Part shown: one piece after another, positions 16,232-26,006 of the stretch
Numbering within the stretch: position 1 is the stretch's first letter
How the letters are laid out: the number at the start of each line of letters is the position of its first letter
Assembly (NCBI GenBank): GCA_016196115.1
Contig: JACPYI010000002.1
Location: 1 to 35,975 of the forward strand
DNA from: Candidatus Sungiibacteriota bacterium
GTDB taxonomy: Bacteria > Patescibacteriota > Minisyncoccia > Sungbacterales > HO2-52-23
Direction of reading: 5' to 3'
DNA: 35,975 bases
The notes under the pieces: generated by a model
Seen by the model: only the letters and a program-made list of their open reading frames with translations
Database searches by the model: none
Told to the model about the DNA's origin: nothing
Translations under genes and position numbers: made by a program

Positions 16232-17290
16232 ATGTCTTTCCTGAGAAAAGAAAAATCGCATCTGTCTGCGGCGCTTGACGTCGGATCGCGGACCATCAAG
16301 GGGCTGGTGTTCGAAGTTTCCGATACGGGTCTGATCATAAAAGCCCACAAGCGCATCGTGATCCAGATGCCCGCCGCGTATCGCGCACCCAGGATCGTCG
16401 GCGAACTTCACACGACACTTGCCGATATAATCAAAGAATTCGGCCGGATTCCCGGAAAAGTAATCGCCGGATTCGGAACCAGTTTGGCTGAATATCGCGT
16501 CGAGCAATGGGATGTGGAGCCGAGGGAAAAAATGCGTCTTGACCGGAAATATCTGGCTGGATACTTCAACGGTCTATTTGGGCAGCATGAGGAAAAAGAC
16601 CGGGCAACGATGGCGACTCCGGTGAGTATCGAGATCAACGGATACCCGGTCAGGCCCGAAGTCCTTGACGGCGATGCTCGGCACTCCCTTTTCATGCTTG
16701 GAGGAGCGTGTCGCGACATCCGATTTCGCACCGTTGTCTCGTATTTTCCGTCCGAGATTAGGACCCTGCTTGCCGAGATGAAACAAATGCTTGGAGGGGT
16801 TCCGATTGAGTTTATTCCTTTAGCATCTGTATATCAGGAAGCATTGGCGTATCGGCTCAACGTGCGCGATGCGCTCCTGATCGATATTGGCGGGACCAGC
16901 ACCATGCTCGTGCTGCTCAAAGATGGGATGCTGGTGCAGACCGTTGCCTTTCCGTTCGGCGTTTTCTCCATCGGCAAGAAAGTTGCCAAAGAAACCAGTG
17001 TGTGGAGTCAGTGCTTGCGTAATGCAGCCGACTCTCTCTATTCTTTTGGTCCTCTCACCGGAGAGACGTATCTTGTCGGCGGCGGCGCCCGTATCCCGGA
17101 ATTGCGTTCGTATGTGGAGCAGGGCGAGTGGCTGAAAAGCATTTCGTATGCCGCAACTCCCCACGTGATCGTGCTCGAAGGTAAGTCATTGCTTGCTCGT
17201 GATGCCCTGGCTGGATTTTTGCAGGGTCCTGAAGATGCCGGGCTTGCGTCAGTGGTAGAGTACAGCATGCATCATGAAGTAATCATATAA
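16232..17290 (+). CDS. PilM/FtsA-like actin-fold ATPase
   Basis: SAALDVGSRTIKGLVFEV; LLIDIGGTSTMLVLLKDG; YLVGGGARIPELRSYV. Confidence 0.7.
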   Translation: MSFLRKEKSHLSAALDVGSRTIKGLVFEVSDTGLIIKAHKRIVIQMPAAYRAPRIVGELHTTLADIIKEFGRIPGKVIAGFGTSLAEYRVEQWDVEPREKMRLDRKYLAGYFNGLFGQHEEKDRATMATPVSIEINGYPVRPEVLDGDARHSLFMLGGACRDIRFRTVVSYFPSEIRTLLAEMKQMLGGVPIEFIPLASVYQEALAYRLNVRDALLIDIGGTSTMLVLLKDGMLVQTVAFPFGVFSIGKKVAKETSVWSQCLRNAADSLYSFGPLTGETYLVGGGARIPELRSYVEQGEWLKSISYAATPHVIVLEGKSLLARDALAGFLQGPEDAGLASVVEYSMHHEVII

Positions 17291-17297
17291 GATCATT

Positions 17298-18737
17298 ATG
17301 GTCAACGATCCTTTGCATAAAAAAATAGCCGACGGCATCAGAGTCCGTTCTGCAAGCAAGATTCCGATCCAAAAACCGCCGAAAAAATCTGCTGCGTCAG
17401 ACAAGGGAGCCGAGGAACTGATCATTCATCCCTATGTGCCAACCGGTAACGGAGGTTTTACCACATGGTCTTCTTTTCCTCAAGCCCTGTCCGAACCAAT
17501 CCCATCCGGTCAGAGAACCATCATGGCCGATGTCGTGCGGCATGCATCCCCCAGACCCTATGCGCTCTGGGGTATGATGGCGGGCATGATCCTGATCGTG
17601 GGATCGGGCATTGTGCTCTCGACCGTATTGAGCCGCGCGACCGTGCGGGTCAAGCCCAAGATTGAGGTTGTGACCATCCAAAACGTGTCTGTTATTTTTG
17701 ATACGGCAATCTTCCAACCGATTCCCGAACAAAAAACAATTCCGGCAGAGCATCTGCATTTTACCGAAGCCCGTACGCAAGAGGTTGGTGTCAGCGTCGT
17801 AAAGTATGTTGAGGCGCATAGCCACGGCATAGTCACGATTTCCAACCAATACGGCATCGCACCCCAGCGTCTGATTGCGCAAAGCAGATTTCTCACACCG
17901 TCCGGAGTGTTGTTCCGCCTTGCCAATTCGCTTGTTGTTCCTGGCGCAGTATTGGAAAAGGGAACGCTCACGCCTCGATCAATTGATGCTGAACTGATTG
18001 CGGATATTCCGGGCGAGCACGCAAATCTTTCCGGTCCGATGCGGTTAAAGATTTCCGGATTTCAGGGCACGCCCAAGTATGACGGTTTTGCGGTAGTCGC
18101 GCCCAATGGTTTTGGCGGAGGTTTCCGGGGCACGAAAAAAGTTCCGAGCGATATGGATATGCAGGGCGCCCAACAAGCAGCCACCAAAAAAGTGTATGAT
18201 GAATTAAAACAGCAGATGCAGCAAAAAATTCCGCCCGGGTTGCGTCTTGTTGACGGGTTCCAGGAAATCCGCATTGTCAAGGTGGCTCTCGATGATCCTC
18301 GACCCCTTGGAGAGGGGATAATTGATCAAGGCCAGCAGCATGACAAACTTGCGGTGCGGGCGGTCGCCGAAGGTGATGCTCTGGTTTTTCACGAAGACGA
18401 CGTGATCGCATTGCTTAAAGGAGTGCTTCTGCCGCAAGACAATACCAAGGTATTTGTTGACAATTCCGTAAACCTAACCTACGCGGTGCATACGCTCAAT
18501 TTTGATCGGGGACGCGCCGATGCAATGATACAGGGAAGTATCAAAACAAAACAGCCCCTCACCCAGGTCCAGCGCGACGACTTGGCAACTGCATTGGCCA
18601 ATAAAAAACAGGGCTCGGTGCGGGAGTTTTTCAACTCGCGCAATGATGTTGTTTTGTCATCCCTCTCCGTGTTCCCTCCGTGGAAATCAACCTTGCCGTC
18701 CAGCGCCGGACGCATTCAGGTTGTGGAGGAAGAATAA
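17298..18737 (+). CDS. Single-TM membrane-anchored hypothetical protein
   Basis: One TM segment (MMAGMILIVGSGIVLSTVL) followed by a large soluble domain; 7 nt downstream of the PilM-like gene. Confidence 0.6.
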   Translation: MVNDPLHKKIADGIRVRSASKIPIQKPPKKSAASDKGAEELIIHPYVPTGNGGFTTWSSFPQALSEPIPSGQRTIMADVVRHASPRPYALWGMMAGMILIVGSGIVLSTVLSRATVRVKPKIEVVTIQNVSVIFDTAIFQPIPEQKTIPAEHLHFTEARTQEVGVSVVKYVEAHSHGIVTISNQYGIAPQRLIAQSRFLTPSGVLFRLANSLVVPGAVLEKGTLTPRSIDAELIADIPGEHANLSGPMRLKISGFQGTPKYDGFAVVAPNGFGGGFRGTKKVPSDMDMQGAQQAATKKVYDELKQQMQQKIPPGLRLVDGFQEIRIVKVALDDPRPLGEGIIDQGQQHDKLAVRAVAEGDALVFHEDDVIALLKGVLLPQDNTKVFVDNSVNLTYAVHTLNFDRGRADAMIQGSIKTKQPLTQVQRDDLATALANKKQGSVREFFNSRNDVVLSSLSVFPPWKSTLPSSAGRIQVVEEE

Positions 18738-18775
18738 ATACGTATCCGACTCCTGCCGCATCAACGCATTATGTT

Positions 18776-19000
18776 TTATCTCGTCGTATACGGCACGAGC
18801 GCCAGATACCGCGCCCGCTTAGCCGCAACAGCAAGGCGGCGCTGGTGAAAGGCGCAGAGGCCGGATTTGTGGCGGGGATATATTTTCCCCTGGCTGCTCA
18901 TAAAACGGCGCACAAGTTCTGCGTCTTTATAATCAATCACGTCGCGATTGACGGTGCAAAAATAACATTGTTTTTGTTCTTGCTGCGGTTGCGGGCGCAT
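18776..19000 (-). CDS. rpsR: 30S ribosomal protein bS18
   Basis: CYFCTVNRDVIDYKDAELVRRFMSSQGKIYPRHKSGLCAFHQRRLAVAAKRARYLALVPYT. Confidence 0.93.
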   Translation of the reverse strand: MRPQPQQEQKQCYFCTVNRDVIDYKDAELVRRFMSSQGKIYPRHKSGLCAFHQRRLAVAAKRARYLALVPYTTR

Positions 19001-19002
19001 AT

Positions 19003-19545
19003 TCAGAATGGAATGTCTTTTACGTCTATTTCCTGTTCGTCTCCGGGAAGTTCGATGATGGGGGTGGTGTCTTCGGCCGGAGATTTTTGTTCATGCTGGT
19101 CGGTCGGAGCTGACTGATTATATCCTTCTCCTTGTTGTCCGCTTCCGCTTCTTGGCGCGCCTTGCTCGCTGCTCATCCTGCCTGTGGAGAGCGGCGCCGA
19201 ACCACCTCCCATTCCTGCCGGACGCGGACCGAACTGAAATTCATCGACTACGATCTCGGTCCGCGTGTGCTTGGCCCCGCTCTGGTCGTCCCATGAGCGG
19301 GTCTGCAAGCGCCCTTCGATAAACATGCTGCTTCCTTTCTTCATATACTGTGCGATGATCTCGGCGGATCGAGCCCATGCGACAATGTTATGAAATTCAA
19401 CCTGTTCTTGCCGCTGTCCGGCCGCGTTATTAAAGGATCGGTTGGTTGCAATGCCAAATGTACATACGGCCTGCCCGTTGGGCGTTTGGCGAAGTTCCGG
19501 ATCACGCGTCAGATTGCCGAAAAGAAATACCTTGTTGAGATTCAT
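19003..19545 (-). CDS. ssb: Single-stranded DNA-binding protein
   Basis: MNLNKVFLFGNLTRDPELRQTPNGQAV...FHNIVAWARSAEII; acidic C-terminus DIPF. Confidence 0.95.
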   Translation of the reverse strand: MNLNKVFLFGNLTRDPELRQTPNGQAVCTFGIATNRSFNNAAGQRQEQVEFHNIVAWARSAEIIAQYMKKGSSMFIEGRLQTRSWDDQSGAKHTRTEIVVDEFQFGPRPAGMGGGSAPLSTGRMSSEQGAPRSGSGQQGEGYNQSAPTDQHEQKSPAEDTTPIIELPGDEQEIDVKDIPF

Positions 19546-19550
19546 AACCC

Positions 19551-19625
19551 ATCTGTCATCCTGAATGAAATGAAGGTTCTCTCGCTCCAATGAGATTCTT
19601 CGCTACACTCAGAATGACAAGTCAA
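19551..19625. repeat. Family-2 palindromic repeat between rpsF and ssb
   Basis: tctgtcatcctgaatgaaatgaag...gagattcttcgctacactcagaatgaca. Confidence 0.7.
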
Positions 19626-19635
19626 AGAAACCATC

Positions 19636-20103
19636 TTACCTTCCCAATATCTCCTCCAATTTTTTATCGAGCGCCTCCAAATCAAGCCGTGTGTCTTCGC
19701 TTGGGATCTGGCGCACTGGATCACGCATCTCTCGCACAGGACTCTTGGCGGTTGAACCAAAGGAGGTACGCGCGCCAATCGAACGGATAAAGGGCTTTCG
19801 CTTCTCGATTTCCTCTTCAAGTATAAGGAATCGGAGCGTCTCGCCGTGTCCCTTGAATTTCTTCTCAAACTCCGCGATGCGCCCGGGCTGCAACCGGAAC
19901 GTGGTGCATCCGAAGTACGCGTTGCCTTGTTTTTTAATCTGGTATGCGAGTTTCTGTTTTCTTGGCTGCTCCGCTCTGCGAATCGTGCCTCCCAGCTCAT
20001 CAATCAGGCCGGAGAGCTTTCCCACATACGCCAAAACCTCCGTTTCGGCGAGCGCAGGGGAAAGAAGATAGGCCGCTTCGTAGTTTTTGGCATCAGAATC
20101 CAT
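19636..20103 (-). CDS. rpsF: 30S ribosomal protein bS6
   Basis: KNYEAAYLLSPAL...LGGTIRRAEQPRKQKLAYQIKKQGNAYFGCTTF; rpsF-ssb-rpsR order. Confidence 0.92.
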   Translation of the reverse strand: MDSDAKNYEAAYLLSPALAETEVLAYVGKLSGLIDELGGTIRRAEQPRKQKLAYQIKKQGNAYFGCTTFRLQPGRIAEFEKKFKGHGETLRFLILEEEIEKRKPFIRSIGARTSFGSTAKSPVREMRDPVRQIPSEDTRLDLEALDKKLEEILGR

Positions 20104-20239
20104 GACTTTTAGTATACAAAATATTAAACTCTCGCACAATATTGACTCTTTCTTTACTTTATGTTCTAATTTTAAATCAACAATCGATCCACGATCGTGT
20201 GTGAAATGTTGATTTAAATCTTAATTCGCTCGTCGTTGA

Positions 20240-21304
20240 TTAAATCCGAAACTTGATCACGTCCCCGTCCATGACGGGGTATTGTTTTCCTTCAATGCGC
20301 AGCAGGCCGAGTTCGCGGGCGCGGGCGTATGAGCCGGTCTCGAGCAGTTTGTCATACGCGATCACCTCGGCGCGGATGAATTTTTCCTCGAAGTCGGAGT
20401 GGATGGCGCGGCCGGCGCGGGGAGCAAGCGATCCGGCCGGAATGGTCCAGGCGCGTGTCTCGTCTTCACCAGTGGTGAGGAAGGTGATGAGCCCGAGTGT
20501 CTCATAGCCCACGCGGATCAACTGATCGAGACCGCTTTGTGCGATACCCAAACTTTCGAGCAATTCTTTTTTTTCTTCCACGGGCAATTCGGAAAGTTCG
20601 GATTCGATCTTTGCGGATACCACTGCGTAAGGCGATGCGCCGATTTTTTCTTTCAACGCTCCGGTTGGCCGCCAACTATCCTGTACTTGTTTTTCCGAGC
20701 AGTTAAAGATATAAATGATTGGTTTTGCAGTGAGCAGTTGCAACTCGCCAAGCATGACCTCATCTCTATAAGCGCGCCGTCCGGCTTTGAGGTCCGGCTC
20801 GATCATTTCCAGGATACTCACGCGCTCCTCCGCGCCTTTTACGCGCGCGTGGAGTTCGCTTTGCGCCGCTTCAAGACGTTTGGACACGACCTCCAGATCT
20901 TTGAGGATCAGCTCATACTCAATCACGTCAATGTCCGATACCGGATCAATGTTGTCGCTGACGTGCGTAATATCGCCATCCTCGAATACGCGCACAACCT
21001 CCGCGATCGCGTCCGTCTCGCGGATATGCGAGAGAAATTTGTTGCCAAGCCCCTCGCCCTCGCTAGCGCCCTCGACCAGTCCGGCGATGTCCACGAATTC
21101 CACCACCGTCGGCACGATCTTTTTCGAATGCGAAAGCTCCGCGAGCTTGGCAAGCCGCTCGTCCGGAACCTCGACCACGCCGACATTGGGCTCAATCGTG
21201 CAGAAAGGGTAGTTGGCGATGTCAACCTTTTTGCGAGTCAAGGCGTTAAAGAGGGTGGACTTCCCTACATTGGGCAGTCCGACGATGCCGATCTTCAAAG
21301 ACAT
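20240..21304 (-). CDS. ychF: Ribosome-binding ATPase YchF
   Basis: MSLKIGIVGLPNVGKSTLFNALT...NYPFCTIEPNVGVVEVPDERL. Confidence 0.96.
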   Translation of the reverse strand: MSLKIGIVGLPNVGKSTLFNALTRKKVDIANYPFCTIEPNVGVVEVPDERLAKLAELSHSKKIVPTVVEFVDIAGLVEGASEGEGLGNKFLSHIRETDAIAEVVRVFEDGDITHVSDNIDPVSDIDVIEYELILKDLEVVSKRLEAAQSELHARVKGAEERVSILEMIEPDLKAGRRAYRDEVMLGELQLLTAKPIIYIFNCSEKQVQDSWRPTGALKEKIGASPYAVVSAKIESELSELPVEEKKELLESLGIAQSGLDQLIRVGYETLGLITFLTTGEDETRAWTIPAGSLAPRAGRAIHSDFEEKFIRAEVIAYDKLLETGSYARARELGLLRIEGKQYPVMDGDVIKFRI

Positions 21305-21328
21305 AATGAATAATGGTATACTAAAATC

Positions 21329-22111
21329 GTGAAAATTTCAAATCTAAAAAAGCTCAAGCCCAAAAAACTTATTGTGTTCGATCTGGACGGTACGCTGACG
21401 CCGAGTAAATCTCCGTTGCGACGCGATATGGCAGCACTTCTCTCACGTCTTTTGAAAGAAAAACCAGTGGCGGTAATCGGCGGCGGAACATACAAACAGT
21501 TTAAAACGCAGTTTGTCGCTCATGCGAAGCTTCCACCCGCGCTCATGAAAAATCTGTTCCTTTTCCCGACATCTTCAACAACATTTTATAAATACCATAC
21601 AGGCTGGAAAAAAGTATATGCCCATGGGCTTACTCGAGAACAAAAGAAAAAAATTTTTGCCGCGCTCCACCTCACATTTCGTGAAGGCGGCTATGTAAAA
21701 CCCAAAAAGACATATAGTAAGATCATCGAAGATCGGGGAAGTCAGATAACGTTTTCGGCGGTCGGGCAAAAAGCTCCGGTGAAGATAAAGGAGGCATGGA
21801 AAAGAAAATACGATGACCTGCGACTTCACATGACCAAGATATTACAGAAACATTTGCCAGATTTCGAGGTGCGCGCGGGAGGCCTTACCTCCATTGACGT
21901 AACCAAAAAAGGTATCGACAAGGCATACGGGTTGGAGCAGATCAAAAAGCATTTGCATGTGGACATCAAGGACATGCTCTTCGTCGGAGACGCGATCTTT
22001 CCCGGCGGCAACGACTATGCGGTCGTCCGAACCGGCGTGGACTATATTCCGGTAACCGGCCCGGAGCAGACCAAAGAGATTATCAGAACGTTGCTCAAGA
22101 GTGACCAGTAA
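21329..22111 (+). CDS. HAD-superfamily hydrolase, phosphomannomutase-like (HAD-IIB)
   Basis: LIVFDLDGTLTPSKSPL; SQITFSAVGQKAP; IDVTKKGIDKAYG; FVGDAIFPGGNDYAV. Confidence 0.85.
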   Translation: MKISNLKKLKPKKLIVFDLDGTLTPSKSPLRRDMAALLSRLLKEKPVAVIGGGTYKQFKTQFVAHAKLPPALMKNLFLFPTSSTTFYKYHTGWKKVYAHGLTREQKKKIFAALHLTFREGGYVKPKKTYSKIIEDRGSQITFSAVGQKAPVKIKEAWKRKYDDLRLHMTKILQKHLPDFEVRAGGLTSIDVTKKGIDKAYGLEQIKKHLHVDIKDMLFVGDAIFPGGNDYAVVRTGVDYIPVTGPEQTKEIIRTLLKSDQ

Positions 22112-22181
22112 TGGCTTACGCAAAAATAGTATTACTGTCATTCTGATACGATCGTAATGAAATGATAGTAATCAAAAGCAG

Positions 22182-22209
22182 TTGACATTTTGTACGGTTC
22201 CGGTATGCT
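22182..22209 (+). promoter_or_regulatory. Sigma70-type promoter
   Basis: TTGACA-16 nt-TATGCT; predicted TSS ~22216. Confidence 0.65.
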
Positions 22210-22215
22210 GAAACT

Positions 22216-22311
22216 AATGGGTTGCTGCAAAACAGCGACCATAAATGGATGATCAGAAGCAACCCATGCGGGGTTGTTTTTGGTCATCCCCGTTCTTTTG
22301 GAGGTGGACCA
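22216..22311 (+). promoter_or_regulatory. Structured 5' leader with mutually exclusive hairpins
   Basis: ATGGGTTGCT (22217-22226)/AGCAACCCAT (22258-22267) competes with GTTGCTG (22221-22227)/CAGCGAC (22233-22239); then CGGGG..CCCCG and SD GGAGG before the ATG at 22312. Confidence 0.55.
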
Positions 22312-22643
22312 TGGCCATTCGGTTCCACGAGTCGCTCCCCCGCAACTGGAGCAAGCTCCTTCCAAAGACCAGCGAAGGGAAGGTGTTTGTGGTTGAAACA
22401 TCTTCCTTTGAAATTCTTTTTTTCTTGTGCGCTTTCGTGGTCTGCTGGGACAACGTGAAGGCGCTCGTGGGCGGGCAGAGGTTGACCGAAGGTGTTTTCT
22501 CGGTCAACGATGGTCTGCTTACCATTATTGTGAGGCGGACAAAAGACGGATGGCCTTCGCCCGGCCAGAAGGCCTACGTCTTGAGGGATATACAGGAAGA
22601 TCTGGAGTCGGACAAAGTCCGGCTCGAGATCATCCATGTGTAG
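22312..22643 (+). CDS. Hypothetical protein (~110 aa)
   Basis: ATG preceded by GGAGGTGGACC; followed by a strong terminator; no family recognised. Confidence 0.65.
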
Positions 22644-22662
22644 ATCCCGGGTCCGCGAACCA

Positions 22663-22715
22663 GAGAGTCCTCGCTCCACGGGGACTCTCAAAACTTTTAT
22701 TTGCCTTTTTGTTAT
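22663..22715 (+). terminator. Intrinsic terminator
   Basis: GAGAGTCC tcgctccacgg GGACTCTC followed by a T-rich tract. Confidence 0.65.
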
Positions 22716-22736
22716 GGTATTCTTGACTAAGTTTAA

Positions 22737-22805
22737 TGTCATTTCCGACTTGATCGGGAATCCAGTGATTCTAGTTCTGGATTCCAACTTTCGTGGGAAT
22801 GACAA
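22737..22805. repeat. Family-1 palindromic repeat upstream of rmuC
   Basis: gtcatttccgacttgatcgggaatccag...ctggattccaactttcgtgggaatgacaa. Confidence 0.85.
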
Positions 22806-22810
22806 GAATA

Positions 22811-23863
22811 ATGACTCCTGAATTCGTCATCCTCTTTCTGTTCATACTTGCCGGCTTTGCCGGGGTCTTTTGGTTTTTGAATAAATCGCGAAAAGGCGAT
22901 CCGCGCGATCGGGAGCACGAGCAGAGCGTGATGCTGCTCCTGCAGGGGCAGATCAACGAAGTCACGCGTACGCTCGACATGCGGCTTGCCGAGTCGACGC
23001 AGATGCTGCAGTCGCAGTACGGGACCACGGCGCGCATTACGGGCGAGATCACGGAAAAGCTCGCCAAGCTTGAGGAGACCAACCGGCAGGTGGTCGGATT
23101 CGCGGATCAATTGCAGAATCTGCAGGATATTCTGAAAAACCCGAAACAGCGTGGGATTTTAGGCGAGTATTATCTGGAAACATTGTTGAAAAACGTAATG
23201 CCCCCGGGCAGCTTTCAGATGCAATATCCGTTTCCGGACGGTCTGATCGCGGATGCCGTGGTGTTTGTAAAAGAAAAAAAAATCTGCATTGATTCCAAAT
23301 TTTCCCTTGAGAATTACAACCGCATTCTGGAAGCGCGCGACCCGGCAGAAAAAGAGCGGCTTGAGAAAATTTTCCGGCAGGATTTGAAAAACAGGATAGA
23401 CGAGACCGCAAAATACGTGAAGCCGGAAGAGGGGACCATGGAGTTCGCGTTTATGTTTATCCCGGCCGAGGCGATCTATTATGATCTGCTCGTCAATCAG
23501 GTGGGTGCGGTCAAAGTGAACACGCAGGACCTGATCCAGTACGCGTTCAAAGAAAAACGAGTGATCATTGTTTCGCCCACGTCGTTTCTCGCATATTTGC
23601 AGACCGTACTGCAAGGTCTCCGCGCCCTGCAGATCGAGGAGTCGACAAAAGAGATCCGCAAGCGCGTGGAAGAACTCGGCAGGCATCTGGGCGCGTATGA
23701 TACGTTTATGAAAAAACTAGGGCTCCATCTCGGCACGAGCGTAAACATGTACAACAGCGCCTACAAAGAATTTAGCAAAATAGACAAAGACGTGCTGCGG
23801 ATAACTGGAGAGAAAGCGGGCGTTGAGCCGATGATGGTGGCACTTCCGGAAGATATGGGTTGA
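22811..23863 (+). CDS. rmuC: DNA recombination protein RmuC
   Basis: NPKQRGILGEYYLETLLKNVMPPGSFQMQYPF...CIDSKFSLENYNRI...FIPAEAIYYDLL. Confidence 0.93.
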   Translation: MTPEFVILFLFILAGFAGVFWFLNKSRKGDPRDREHEQSVMLLLQGQINEVTRTLDMRLAESTQMLQSQYGTTARITGEITEKLAKLEETNRQVVGFADQLQNLQDILKNPKQRGILGEYYLETLLKNVMPPGSFQMQYPFPDGLIADAVVFVKEKKICIDSKFSLENYNRILEARDPAEKERLEKIFRQDLKNRIDETAKYVKPEEGTMEFAFMFIPAEAIYYDLLVNQVGAVKVNTQDLIQYAFKEKRVIIVSPTSFLAYLQTVLQGLRALQIEESTKEIRKRVEELGRHLGAYDTFMKKLGLHLGTSVNMYNSAYKEFSKIDKDVLRITGEKAGVEPMMVALPEDMG

Positions 23864-23973
23864 TCTGACCTATTCAACATTTACTCACGATCGTAAGAAA
23901 GTGTTGAATATGGATAGGCCTGTGCATAACTCTTCCTTGCGCCAATCGGGGGGGGCGTTATGATGAACATATT

Positions 23974-24255
23974 ATGGATCTGCTCCAAGAATACAATAAA
24001 ACTCAACCAAAAATCCAGCTTCCCCATACATTGCCCACAGAGGGGCAGTTGCTGGCGCAGCGTTACGCTCCCGATGCCGGGTTCTTTGTACGATTGGTGA
24101 TGAAACTATCCGGCGGGAGAATACAGAATACGAAACAGGCGAGTATTATATTATTGATCTTTGCGATGATCGTCATGATAATATCGCTATTTTTATTTTT
24201 CGGCGGAGATACTGCGGATTTCTCTCCAGATTGGACTCCTTATACGGGCCGTTAG
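23974..24255 (+). CDS. Small hypothetical membrane protein
   Basis: Single TM (ASIILLIFAMIVMIISLFLFFGG). Confidence 0.55.
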   Translation: MDLLQEYNKTQPKIQLPHTLPTEGQLLAQRYAPDAGFFVRLVMKLSGGRIQNTKQASIILLIFAMIVMIISLFLFFGGDTADFSPDWTPYTGR

Positions 24256-24286
24256 TGGTTTCGCTCAAATTTACTAAAATTCTCGT

Positions 24287-24781
24287 ATGTCGTTTCCCCA
24301 GACAAAAAAAGGATTCACGCTTATCGAATTGCTGGTTGTAATATCCATTATCTCGCTTTTGGCAAGCATAGTGCTTGCATCTCTCAACAGTGCGCGAGTG
24401 AAGGCGCGAGATGTACGCAGAAAGGCAGACTTGCGACAATTGGAGCTTGCAATCCAATTTTACTACGATACGGCAGGGACATTTCCGCCATCAGTAACCA
24501 CTGGCGTGGATAACATGCATAGTATTACGGAAGGCGGCGTAAATTGGCCGGTTGCTTTCAGAAATGAACTTGCTCCATACCTGTCTCCGCTTCCCTTTGA
24601 TCCTATCCATCCATCAAGGCTCTACGGAGCGGAACGAATGAATGGCAGAGCACCCGATGCAAAATGTAATGGTCAATTCGTATTGTGGATGTATTTGGAA
24701 AATTCCAGCGATCCTGATTGGGGGAAATTTTCCTGCGGATGGGCACCACTCCATTATTTCAGACTGTTAGGTGCGTTTTGA
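24287..24781 (+). CDS. Type IV pilin/pseudopilin-like protein
   Basis: Prepilin N-terminus KKGFTLIELLVVISIISLLASIVLASL. Confidence 0.92.
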   Translation: MSFPQTKKGFTLIELLVVISIISLLASIVLASLNSARVKARDVRRKADLRQLELAIQFYYDTAGTFPPSVTTGVDNMHSITEGGVNWPVAFRNELAPYLSPLPFDPIHPSRLYGAERMNGRAPDAKCNGQFVLWMYLENSSDPDWGKFSCGWAPLHYFRLLGAF

Positions 24782-24834
24782 TTTTTCATGTCATTCTTCT
24801 TGCCCTTCCGCGAAAAATCTGATACGATTTCCCC

Positions 24835-25575
24835 ATGCCCCACATCGAAATTGCGGCGGAAAAGCTTTTTTTCGTGTTCGGGTTTCCGGTGACCAATACG
24901 TTGCTTACCTCATGGATTGTGATGGGGATTTTGATCGGCTCTGCTTTTTTGATCTCGCGGCATGTGGAACTCGCGCCAAAGGGGCTGCAGAACGTGTTTG
25001 AGAGTTTTTGCGAGGGGTTTTTGAATCTGATGGCATCCATTTTCGGAAGCCGCGAGAAGGCCGAGCAGTATTTTCCGCTGATCGCGACGGTTTTTCTTTT
25101 TATCCTGATCTCGAACTGGTTGGGCATATTTCCCGGGGTTGGCTCAATCGGTTTTTATGAGATGGTACACAGCGAAAAACTTTTGGTACCATTTTTCCGG
25201 TCTGCAGCATCGGATTTGAACGTGACGCTTGCCCTTGCCACGGTCATGGTTTTTCTGGTACATGTATCTGGGATGGCGGCGCTGGGGGTGCGGGCGCATC
25301 TATCCAAATTCTTTTCGTTCAAGGGCCCGATCGAGTTCTTCGTCGGCATACTTGAATTAGTGTCGGAATTTGCTAAAATTATATCGTTCTCGTTCCGGCT
25401 TTTCGGCAATATATTCGCCGGTGAGGTGCTGCTCATCGTGACCGGGTTTCTGGCGCCGTTCGTGGCACCGCTTCCGTTTCTCGTGCTCGAGATCTTTGTC
25501 GGGTTCGTGCAGGCGCTGGTGTTCGCGATGCTCTCCATGGTATTTATCAGCATGGCCGTGGCGGAGCATCATTAG
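24835..25575 (+). CDS. atpB: ATP synthase F0 subunit a
   Basis: NWLGIFPGVGSIGF; SFRLFGNIFAGEVLL; FVGFVQALVFAMLSMVFI. Confidence 0.93.
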   Translation: MPHIEIAAEKLFFVFGFPVTNTLLTSWIVMGILIGSAFLISRHVELAPKGLQNVFESFCEGFLNLMASIFGSREKAEQYFPLIATVFLFILISNWLGIFPGVGSIGFYEMVHSEKLLVPFFRSAASDLNVTLALATVMVFLVHVSGMAALGVRAHLSKFFSFKGPIEFFVGILELVSEFAKIISFSFRLFGNIFAGEVLLIVTGFLAPFVAPLPFLVLEIFVGFVQALVFAMLSMVFISMAVAEHH

Positions 25576-25618
25576 ATCTTCGGCGAGATTCAAAATTAAA
25601 AAATTTATAAATCTATAT

Positions 25619-25685
25619 GTCATTCCCGACTTGATCGGGAATCCAGAAACCATAACGCTGGATTCCCGCTTTCGCGGGAATGACA
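25619..25685. repeat. Family-1 palindromic repeat at the atpB/atpE junction
   Basis: gtcattcccgacttgatcgggaatccag...ctggattcccgctttcgcgggaatgacaa. Confidence 0.9.
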
Positions 25686-25694
25686 ACGCAAAAA

Positions 25695-25925
25695 ATGTAC
25701 GATGTTAATTCATTGCGGCTTATCGCAACCGCTGCCGCGATTATCGGCGGTACCATAATGCCGTCATTCGCCATCGGGCTGATCGGATCAAACGCGTTGA
25801 AGGCCATCGGCAGGAACCCGGAAGCGGCATCTAAAATACAGACGCCCATGATCCTTGCGATCGCGTTTGCCGAGGCCATCGCGATCTATGCGCTGGTCGT
25901 GGCATTAATTATAAAGTTCGTGTAG
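25695..25925 (+). CDS. atpE: ATP synthase F0 subunit c
   Basis: IGLIGSNALKAIGRNPEAASKIQTPMILAIAFAEAIAIYALVVALII. Confidence 0.95.
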   Translation: MYDVNSLRLIATAAAIIGGTIMPSFAIGLIGSNALKAIGRNPEAASKIQTPMILAIAFAEAIAIYALVVALIIKFV

Positions 25926-25933
25926 GAGAATCG

Positions 25934-25996
25934 TGTCATCCTGAACGCAGTGAAGGATCTTGATTCTTCTCCGCCAACTGGCGGATCAGAATGACT
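25934..25996. repeat. Family-2 palindromic repeat at the atpE/atpF junction
   Basis: gtgtcatcctgaacgcagtgaaggatcttgattcttctcc...cagaatgac. Confidence 0.75.
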
Positions 25997-26006
25997 ATGA
26001 AGGCGT

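Noticed and set aside
20399-21313. Long plus-strand ORF (304 aa) opposite ychF
   Set aside because: Shadow ORF of clearly coding ychF on the minus strand; composition is antisense-like.
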